From an uncultured Prochlorococcus sp. (GTDB lineage: Bacteria; Cyanobacteriota; Cyanobacteriia; PCC-6307; Cyanobiaceae), in contig CACGVZ010000012.1 of NCBI GenBank assembly GCA_902576415.1, positions 1-42,206 on the forward strand: a stretch of 42,206 nt of DNA, written 5' to 3'. Within the stretch, counting starts at the first letter, position 1, and every line of letters starts with the position of its first letter. A model generated the notes under the pieces. It was not told where the DNA came from and made no database searches. It saw nothing but the letters and a program-made list of their open reading frames with translations. A program made the translations under genes and the position numbers. This document shows, in pieces, positions 36,352-42,206 of this stretch.

Positions 36352-36846
36352 ATGAACGAATCTAAATGTCCTGTGCCAAAGGAGCAGCAACCCACAAATG
36401 AATTCATTGCATTATCAAAATCTACAGTTTATTCTTGGCCAAAAACTAAAAAATCACTAATACTTGTGTTGATTAAAATTTGGATAATTGCATTTATTAT
36501 ATTTCTTGTTATTTCTTCTGGAAGTATATATTTCAAAACATATCTTTTAAAATATATTTTATTAAGCTTATTTAGTAGTTTAGCAATACCTCTCTTAGTA
36601 TCTATAAGATTATATCTTGGTTGGAATCATGTTTTTAAAAGATTGACTTCTGAAAGAGTTGAATACGAAGAATCTGGATGGTATGACGGTCAAGTATGGA
36701 TAAAGCCATTAGTTTTAAAGGAACAAGAATCGCTTATTGCATCAATTGAGGTGAAGCCTATTTTAAAAAATTTAATACAAATTTTTTCAATTATCTCAGT
36801 TTTAGCTTTATCAGGAATTTTGCTTTTTCAATATAACAATTTCTAA
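36352..36846 (+). CDS. CGLD27-like membrane protein (DUF1230)
   Basis: A 164-residue protein of the green-lineage family CGLD27. Landmarks are CPVPKEQQPTNEFIAL at the start, two membrane helices in the middle (about 40-62 and 68-86), the RLYLGWNHVFKRL motif, and VEYEESGWYDGQVWIKP. A third helix lies at the C-terminus. Homologues occur in cyanobacteria, algae and plants; the plant gene is associated with plastid and iron-deficiency responses, but a mechanism is not established. It starts nine bases after rsfS and is followed directly by the asparaginase gene. Confidence 0.88.
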   Translation: MNESKCPVPKEQQPTNEFIALSKSTVYSWPKTKKSLILVLIKIWIIAFIIFLVISSGSIYFKTYLLKYILLSLFSSLAIPLLVSIRLYLGWNHVFKRLTSERVEYEESGWYDGQVWIKPLVLKEQESLIASIEVKPILKNLIQIFSIISVLALSGILLFQYNNF

Positions 36847-37812
36847 ATGAGTTCAAACTTCAAAAACCTCTACACATCTAATAATCCTCCTTTACAAGCG
36901 ACCTTGATAAGAGGTTCGAATATTGAGTCAATTCATAAAATTCATGCTGTTATAACTGACAAAAAGGGTAGAGTTTTAATGTGTGCCGGGAATCCAGAAT
37001 ATAAAAGTTTCATAAGGTCATCGTTAAAACCATTTCAGGCAATTCCGTTTGTTAGTAGTGGAGCTGCATCAAAAATCAATGATGCTTCAAAATCAATCGC
37101 TTTAGCATGCGGTTCACACAGTGGATCAAGAATTCATGCAAGGGAAGCTTTTAAAATTCTGTGGGAATATGACATCGACATTAATAATTTGAAATGTCCA
37201 AAATCCAAATCAAGTCCTTTAGAACATAATTGTTCAGGCAAACATGCTGCATTTCTAGCTACATGTAAAAAGTTGAATTGGCCATTAGAAAGTTATTTAA
37301 AAGGGGATCATCCACTTCAAATCGAAATATTCAGAATTGTTTCCGAATTATTAGAAATTCCCATATCTGAAATAAACGCTGAACGTGATGATTGTGGCGC
37401 CCCAACTCTTTACTTAAAACTAATTGAAATGTCAAAGTTATATTCACTTCTAAGCAGTTCCGACAACGCAGAATTAGAACAAATTAGTAGGGCGATGACA
37501 ACTAACCCAATTATGATAAGCGACAATAATAGATTTGATACTGAAATAATTAAAGCTTCTCATGGACAGGTTATAGGTAAAGGTGGGGCAGAGGGGATAC
37601 AGTGTCTATGCAAGGTAAATGAAGGAATAGGACTTGCTTTAAAAGTAGAAGATGGTTCAAAGAGAGCAAAGCATGCTGTAAGTCTTCATTTGCTAAAACA
37701 GTTAGAATGGGTATCTGACTTAAGGATTCAAGATATTGAAGAAAAAGTACTTAATTTTTCTGAGGGAGTAAGAATTGAAGTGCAAGGTCAATTAAAATTC
37801 CAAGAATCCTAA
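36847..37812 (+). CDS. L-asparaginase II family (AnsA-like, COG4448) hydrolase
   Basis: A 321-residue protein of the asparaginase II / thermolabile family, a beta-lactamase-like fold distinct from classical EcAII. Landmarks: the N-terminal KSFIRSSLKPFQAIPFV with the conserved Ser-x-x-Lys, the GSHSGSRIHAREAF segment, LEHNCSGKHAAFLATCK, and INAERDDCGAPTLYLKL. The predicted role is to hydrolyse asparagine to aspartate plus ammonia, but activity in cyanobacterial members is unproven. It starts directly after the preceding stop and ends 45 bases before the initiator tRNA. Confidence 0.85.
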   Translation: MSSNFKNLYTSNNPPLQATLIRGSNIESIHKIHAVITDKKGRVLMCAGNPEYKSFIRSSLKPFQAIPFVSSGAASKINDASKSIALACGSHSGSRIHAREAFKILWEYDIDINNLKCPKSKSSPLEHNCSGKHAAFLATCKKLNWPLESYLKGDHPLQIEIFRIVSELLEIPISEINAERDDCGAPTLYLKLIEMSKLYSLLSSSDNAELEQISRAMTTNPIMISDNNRFDTEIIKASHGQVIGKGGAEGIQCLCKVNEGIGLALKVEDGSKRAKHAVSLHLLKQLEWVSDLRIQDIEEKVLNFSEGVRIEVQGQLKFQES

Positions 37813-37857
37813 AGAAATAGAAAAAAGAACCCTTTCAGATGTATGCTATGTATATGA

Positions 37858-37934
<77 letters not shown>

Positions 37935-37937
37935 TTT

Positions 37938-37963
37938 AAAAGCAGCTTAAAAGCTGTTTTTTT
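37938..37963 (+). terminator. intrinsic terminator after the initiator tRNA
   Basis: CAGCT (37943-37947) and AGCTG (37952-37956) pair around a four-base loop, followed by seven Ts. The A-rich bases before the stem can pair with the T-run. It is four bases downstream of the tRNA CCA end and is the clearest terminator in the window. Confidence 0.8.
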
Positions 37964-37978
37964 AATTTTTTCAATTAG

Positions 37979-38242
37979 TTCAAAAGTAAAAAAGACTTAA
38001 TAAACGGCGGTACTAATTATCACGTTAATAGTTTCTTTCCTAGAGTTACTAGAGATCTTTTTGCATGGAAAATTTTAAATCAACTCTCACTATTAGACCA
38101 ACAATGATTAAAATTATTCCAATGTAAGAATTCAAAGAAAGCTCCAAAAGATTTAATTAAATTACTAATAACAACCTTAGCTAATAAATCTTTTTTACAA
38201 AATAGTTTCATAAAAAAGAACTATAAATCTATAGAAAACTGA
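37979..38242 (+). pseudogene. apparent decayed reading frame with an in-frame TGA
   Basis: From the stop at 37976-37978 one frame stays open for 42 codons (…YHVNSFFPRVTRDLFAWKI…), meets TGA at 38105-38107, then continues for 44 more codons (…KAPKDLIKLLITTLANKS…) to TGA at 38240-38242. No start codon is present. At this AT content about seven stops would be expected in 88 codons. The region could be a gene remnant that lost its start and gained a TGA (TGG would give W). I do not recognise the product. The frame may be fortuitous. Confidence 0.3.
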
Positions 38243-38305
38243 TTTTATCTCTTATTGAAAAAATAAGTTTTTAAAAATATAGTGAAATTAATTATTTGGA
38301 AATTG

Positions 38306-38452
38306 ATGCAGGATTTACTACAGCGCGACTTAGGTTCGAGCTTGCTTTCAATAGCAGTTTTACTTGGCTGGTTAGGATTATTTTTTGTCTTCTTGAGAAT
38401 ATTAACAATTGCAATTAAAAGAGTTCTTGAATCAATATTCAAAAAACCTTAA
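38306..38452 (+). CDS. small single-TM protein (48 aa)
   Basis: ATG at 38306 to TAA at 38450-38452. The peptide has a short polar start (MQDLLQRDLGSS), one hydrophobic helix (about 13-38, LLSIAVLLGWLGLFFVFLRI) and a basic tail (IKRVLESIFKKP), consistent with a small single-pass membrane protein. I do not recognise it. The opposite strand has a competing frame (38245-38442), but this strand gives the more protein-like composition. Confidence 0.5.
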   Translation: MQDLLQRDLGSSLLSIAVLLGWLGLFFVFLRILTIAIKRVLESIFKKP

Positions 38453-38522
38453 TTATTTAAACAAATCAATAAATAAAGATTTACACATAAATCAGGTATC
38501 TGTAGGTATAATAACCTAAAAA

Positions 38523-38912
38523 ATGTCAATTTTAGACAAAGCCAAAATAGGTGATTCAGTAAAAGTAAGTTTAGAACAATCAAAAGATAGACTTTCTAAA
38601 GAAATTATTGCTGCTATTGATATTTCTTCGGTGGCTACAATAAATGATTTTAGAATAACTGATGGCAAAGGTATTGGAGTAGTCGTGCAATTATCTAATG
38701 GTAAAGAACAATGGTTTTTTGAAGATGAAATTGACATCCTTGATAAAAACGGGAATGTAATAAAGAAAGTTAATGATGTAAAACAGAATAATATTTTATT
38801 ATTTAATACTTTAAGAGAATTGAATTATGAAAATAAGAATAGGGTTAAAGAGTTGGTTAATCCAGCTAACTTTTTTTTGTGGCTAATAGTATCCTTTAAG
38901 GATATTTTTTAA
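38523..38912 (+). CDS. DUF2862-like protein with extra C-terminal hydrophobic segment
   Basis: A 129-residue protein. The first 85 residues match the small cyanobacterial DUF2862 family: KIGDSVKVSLEQSKDRLS, then NDFRITDGKGIGVVVQLSNG and QWFFEDEIDIL, a beta-rich SH3-like barrel. Most relatives end there. Here a further 45 residues follow, ending in a hydrophobic stretch (NPANFFLWLIVSF) that may associate with the membrane. Function unknown. ATG at 38523 follows an AT-rich promoter-like region. The next gene, 80 bases downstream, is the ABC-2 ATPase. Confidence 0.8.
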   Translation: MSILDKAKIGDSVKVSLEQSKDRLSKEIIAAIDISSVATINDFRITDGKGIGVVVQLSNGKEQWFFEDEIDILDKNGNVIKKVNDVKQNNILLFNTLRELNYENKNRVKELVNPANFFLWLIVSFKDIF

Positions 38913-38992
38913 TTATCTAAAAATTTTTTTTTAAAATAAAGATTATTTACACAATAAATAGATTAAAAATTTAAGAAATTCCAAATTACGAG

Positions 38993-39988
38993 ATGTCTAA
39001 AAATATTATTGATGTTAGAGATTTGTCAAAGTCATTCGACATCACTTCTAAAGAACCAGGATTAAAAGGGACGATTAAACATTTTTTCAGAAGACAATCG
39101 AAAAGTTTAAAGGTTATAAAAAATGTTAGTTTCAAAATAAAAGAAGGCGAAATAGTAGGTTTTCTTGGAGCTAATGGGGCTGGGAAAACAACAATTTTAA
39201 AAATGCTTTGTGGTCTAATTTATCCAAGCGAAGGGTCAATTTTAGTTTCAGGCCATCTACCTTACAGGAGGAAAGAAAATTTCTTAAAAAAAATAACCCT
39301 CATTATGGGCCAAAAACAACAACTTATTTGGGATCTTCCGCCAATTGAATCATTTTACTTGAATGCATCAATATATGATTTAGATAAGAAAGAAGCAAAA
39401 AGAAGAATACAAAAACTATCAGAGATGCTTGAAATTGATTCTGAACTATTTATACCTGTTAGAAAACTATCTCTAGGTCAGCGTATGAAGTCAGAATTAC
39501 TTGCAGCTTTGATACATGAACCAAATATTCTATTTTTAGATGAGCCAACACTTGGTTTAGATATTAATGCACAAAGAAACTTAAGAAAATTTCTTCAAAA
39601 ATATAATAAGGAAACAAATGCAACGATATGTCTAACGAGTCATTACATGAAAGACATTACATCGCTATGCAAGAGGGTTATATGTGTTCATGAGGGATCA
39701 ATCTCATACGATGGTAAACTTGATCTTTTATTAAAAAAACTAGCTCCTGTTAAAGAAATATTAATTGTCTGTCGTTCAGAAGAAGATGCAATTCAATTAG
39801 AAAATTCAGGTTTTACTGTTAAAAATAAAACAAGGAATGAAATAACGATAATAGTAGAAAATAACTCCATTACTTCTTCACTGAAAAGCATCCTGAATAA
39901 TTTTGAAATTGAAGACCTATATATAAATGAACCTCCCATAGATGAAATTATCGGAAAAATATTAATAAAAAAAGATTATGGTATCTAA
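38993..39988 (+). CDS. ABC-2 exporter ATP-binding protein
   Basis: A 331-residue ATPase of the ABC-2 (drug/polysaccharide-type) class. Walker A GANGAGKT is at 59-66, the signature LSLGQ at 159-163, Walker B ILFLDEPTLGLD from about 179, and the H-loop SHY shortly after. A C-terminal extension of about 100 residues follows the ATPase domain. Its end overlaps the first permease gene by 11 bases, and the two permeases overlap by four. The three form one operon encoding a complete exporter. The cargo cannot be told from sequence. Confidence 0.92.
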   Translation: MSKNIIDVRDLSKSFDITSKEPGLKGTIKHFFRRQSKSLKVIKNVSFKIKEGEIVGFLGANGAGKTTILKMLCGLIYPSEGSILVSGHLPYRRKENFLKKITLIMGQKQQLIWDLPPIESFYLNASIYDLDKKEAKRRIQKLSEMLEIDSELFIPVRKLSLGQRMKSELLAALIHEPNILFLDEPTLGLDINAQRNLRKFLQKYNKETNATICLTSHYMKDITSLCKRVICVHEGSISYDGKLDLLLKKLAPVKEILIVCRSEEDAIQLENSGFTVKNKTRNEITIIVENNSITSSLKSILNNFEIEDLYINEPPIDEIIGKILIKKDYGI

Positions 39989-40772
39989 CTTGATTAAGCG
40001 TAAAATTTTTACCTTATTAAAGGTTCAATATTCAAATATGTTGGAATATCGAGTAGAAATTGCATTATGGGCGATTTCAGGGATTATTCCTTTTTTTATG
40101 TTAAATATTTGGACCAACAATAACCTTAATGAATACATAAATATTAGTGATGTTATGCTATCTAGGTATTTTTTGTGTGCTTTTTTTGTAAGACAGTTTT
40201 CCGTAGTTTGGGTTGTATTTAGTTTCGAAGAAGATTCTCTTACGGGAAAAGTATCACCTTACTTAATACAACCTTTAAATCCATTTTTCAGGTATTTTGC
40301 ACAGCATCTTGCCGAACAATTAACAAGATTTCCTTTCGCTCTATTAATAGCATCTTTCTTTTTTATTTTTAATCCAGAAAGTATATGGATTCCAAATTTT
40401 GGTATTTTATTCTTATCGGTAATATCAACTTTCTTATCTTTCTTAATTCAATTTTTAATTCAATCAATAGTAGCATGTCTATGCTTCTGGACCGAAAAAG
40501 CATCGTCAATTGAAAGATTATTATTTATCCCAACATTATTTCTTTCAGGTCTTTTGGCTCCAGTAGTTTCATTTCCCGAATATGTTAAATCCTGGATTTA
40601 TTTAACTCCTTTTCCGTATCTAATAGATTTCCCTGCAAACTTACTTTCAGGAAATACGACAAATATCAGTGGAGGCTTTTGTATGCAAATTCTATGGATT
40701 CTTTTACTCTTCCCTGTATTTAAAAAAATATGGTCTAGAGGTACGAAAAAATATACAGCTATGGGATCATGA
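39978..40772 (+). CDS. ABC-2 exporter permease (DUF990-like), first
   Basis: A 264-residue protein with six predicted helices and an N-terminal cytoplasmic stretch (KVQYSNMLEYRVEIALWAISG), typical of DUF990 ABC-2 permeases. FSFEEDSLTGKVSPYLIQPLNPFFRYF sits in the cytoplasmic loop that meets the ATPase, with SPYLIQPLNP resembling the LLxP motif of the family. ATG at 39978 lies within the end of the ATPase gene. Its TGA overlaps the next start (ATGA). Confidence 0.88.
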   Translation: MVSNLIKRKIFTLLKVQYSNMLEYRVEIALWAISGIIPFFMLNIWTNNNLNEYINISDVMLSRYFLCAFFVRQFSVVWVVFSFEEDSLTGKVSPYLIQPLNPFFRYFAQHLAEQLTRFPFALLIASFFFIFNPESIWIPNFGILFLSVISTFLSFLIQFLIQSIVACLCFWTEKASSIERLLFIPTLFLSGLLAPVVSFPEYVKSWIYLTPFPYLIDFPANLLSGNTTNISGGFCMQILWILLLFPVFKKIWSRGTKKYTAMGS

Positions 40773-41563
40773 AATTAAGGAAATATTTTAATGTTTATAC
40801 AAAATTTTTACATACCTCTTTAGCTTCTGAATTGGAGTATAAAACAAACATATTAATTGATTTAATTACTGCAATTTTAAGTTTAGTAGGAAGTATTTTT
40901 TTATTATCAATTTTTTTTCAAAACAATAGCAGTATTGGAGGGTGGAAATTTGAACAGGCACTAATAATTCAGGGTATATATACAATATTAAATGGAATAA
41001 CTAATACATGGTTCAATCCAAATCTTACAGAAATAGTTAAGCATATAAGAGAAGGAACTTTAGATTTCGTGCTTTTAAAACCAATTGATAGTCAATTTTT
41101 TATTTCATTAAAAAAAATAACTCCATCTGGCTTTTTAGAAATAACACTTGGAATTTGCTTATTGTTATATTGCATAAAAATCAATCAAATAAATATAAAC
41201 TTTAGTTTTCTGACTTTATCCTTGATCACCATAATATGCTCAATTTGTATTTTATATAGCCTATGGTTTTTTATCTCTACAACTACTATTTGGTTTGTAA
41301 AGACATGGAATGCTACAGAAGTATTAAGATCATTCCTTTATATAGGAAGATTTCCATTGAATTCATTTTCATTTTCTTTGAGAATATTTTTTAGTGTATT
41401 CATTCCTATTGCATTTATAACTACAATTCCGTCTGAAGTTTTCTTAGGCTTATCACAATTTTGGAAAATATTGCTTGAAGTTACTGTTACAATAATATTT
41501 ATATTTAGTTCTAGAAAGTTCTGGCTATATGCATTGAAATTCTATTCATCCGCTTCTAGTTAA
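40769..41563 (+). CDS. ABC-2 exporter permease (DUF990-like), second
   Basis: A 264-residue six-helix protein, related in layout to the preceding permease. Its cytoplasmic loop carries EIVKHIREGTLDFVLLKPID, the family loop with LLKP. It forms the heterodimeric channel with the gene before it. The two permeases plus the ATPase are a standard DUF990 exporter set. It converges with an unknown gene, with seven bases between the stops. Confidence 0.88.
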   Translation: MKLRKYFNVYTKFLHTSLASELEYKTNILIDLITAILSLVGSIFLLSIFFQNNSSIGGWKFEQALIIQGIYTILNGITNTWFNPNLTEIVKHIREGTLDFVLLKPIDSQFFISLKKITPSGFLEITLGICLLLYCIKINQININFSFLTLSLITIICSICILYSLWFFISTTTIWFVKTWNATEVLRSFLYIGRFPLNSFSFSLRIFFSVFIPIAFITTIPSEVFLGLSQFWKILLEVTVTIIFIFSSRKFWLYALKFYSSASS

Positions 41564-41570
41564 AAATATA

Positions 41571-41837
41571 TTATTTAAAAAATTCTTTACAAAACTCCCA
41601 AATTTTTTGTTTACTTTTTAACTTTGAAAGTCTTGATAATTCCTTAAAGTTAGATTTAGATTTTTCAACAGATAAAAGACTGCAGTTGTATTCAATTTGA
41701 TGATGTCTTGAAATAACATCTAATTTGAGCGCCACATCGCAAAAAATGACTAATAGAGCGAGATTAAAAAAAGTTCTAAAAATATTTAATATCGATTTAG
41801 AGTAGTTATTATTTTCAGTTTTCAATTCAAGCTTCAT
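41571..41837 (-). CDS. small single-TM protein of unknown function
   Basis: An 88-residue protein with one hydrophobic segment at about 20-37 (FRTFFNLALLVIFCDVAL) and a basic, serine- and lysine-rich C-terminal half (SRLSKLKSKQKIWEF). No family recognised. Its ATG overlaps the stop of the next upstream gene by one base (TAATG), so the two are translationally coupled. Confidence 0.55.
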   Translation of the reverse strand: MKLELKTENNNYSKSILNIFRTFFNLALLVIFCDVALKLDVISRHHQIEYNCSLLSVEKSKSNFKELSRLSKLKSKQKIWEFCKEFFK

Positions 41838-42064
41838 TATTTAACTATATGATGGGGGCACTTAATTGCAGCAATAGCAACAGCTGTAACTTTAAAATTT
41901 TCTGACTTCTCAATAACCTTTTTAACTTCTAATGGTCCAAATTTATTACTTGCATCGCTATAAGAAAGAAGCAAAGATTTATAATTATCGTGACCTAAAT
42001 TTCTATATTCACAAAAATTGTCTGCAACAAAGTTCAAAAGAGTTATTAATGTTAATTCAATCAT
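41837..42064 (-). CDS. small protein of unknown function
   Basis: A 75-residue, mostly helical soluble protein (IELTLITLLNFVADNFCEY at the start, PLEVKKVIEKSENFKVTAVA later). No domain recognised. It starts at an ATG and is coupled to the 88-residue gene downstream by a TAATG overlap. The last 142 bases of the window, upstream of it, are AT-rich and hold no gene I can support. Confidence 0.5.
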   Translation of the reverse strand: MIELTLITLLNFVADNFCEYRNLGHDNYKSLLLSYSDASNKFGPLEVKKVIEKSENFKVTAVAIAAIKCPHHIVK

Positions 42065-42206
42065 TAAAGCTTTTTAATTTACTAAGTTCTTACGAATAAT
42101 ACAATGCATAAAAACTTTAACAAGCTTAATTTCAAAACGATTGTAATCTTTAAATAGTAAATTTAATCAACTTTAAAAGCTTAAATTATTAAGGAATTAG
42201 AAGAAT

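Noticed and set aside
38245..38442. 65-codon minus-strand frame
   Set aside because: It overlaps the plus-strand 48-residue gene, which has a clearer one-helix design; the minus-strand product is a serine/lysine-rich sequence with no feature.

Overview
The window is ordinary chromosome from a marine picocyanobacterium, most likely a high-light Prochlorococcus. The reasons are the very AT-rich sequence, short spacers, frequent gene overlaps, and oxygenic-photosynthesis genes (acsF, chlH, a Psb30-like peptide). Many genes also belong to families restricted to cyanobacteria and plastids (DUF565/Ycf20, DUF2996, DUF3318, CGLD27, DUF2949, DUF3038, DUF4335, DUF2862). I see no phage, insertion sequence, CRISPR array, rRNA or obvious genomic island. 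Strain-level assignment is not possible from the sequence alone.

Layout. 1-1.5 kb: small proteins and a 2-Cys peroxiredoxin. 1.5-5.5 kb: a membrane protein, an FtsH-like AAA protein, rpmF, and a psb30 / HAD phosphatase / Ycf20-like cluster. 5.6-10 kb: a cysteine-cluster protein, two half-size UPF0016 (Mn2+ exporter family) proteins, an RNase II-like protein, a LapA-like membrane protein and a DUF2996 protein. 10-15 kb: acsF, tldD, pmbA and fmt on the plus strand. 15-19.5 kb: terC and mfd, divergent. 19.4-24 kb: a long minus-strand run from dapB through a conserved membrane protein, a UbiH-like hydroxylase and DUF2949/DUF3038/DUF4335 genes. 24-28 kb: chlH. 28-30 kb: folP, tpiA and an S4-domain gene. 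30-32 kb: an ABC exporter and a DUF6447 gene. 32-35 kb: carB. 35.4-37.8 kb: DUF3318, rsfS, CGLD27 and an asparaginase-family gene. 37.9 kb: initiator tRNA with a terminator. 38-41.6 kb: small or decayed ORFs, DUF2862, and an ABC-2 exporter operon. The window ends with two unknown small genes.

How the genes relate. acsF and chlH supply two steps of the Mg-branch of chlorophyll synthesis. psb30, the Ycf20-like gene and CGLD27 point to thylakoid function. UPF0016 and TerC are both Mn-export-type families. carB, dapB, tpiA, folP and fmt are housekeeping.

Most notable observations. (i) An FtsH-like protein keeps its ATPase motifs but has lost the zinc-protease HEXXH (it reads NEVGR) and the first membrane segment. 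(ii) An RNase II/R-like protein has lost three of the four metal-binding aspartates. (iii) mfd is frameshifted exactly at a G10 homopolymer, which is either an assembly error or a slippage-prone tract. (iv) Downstream of the initiator tRNA lies an apparently decayed reading frame, and the tRNA has an unexpected T-stem mismatch. I did not find a clearly new multi-gene system.
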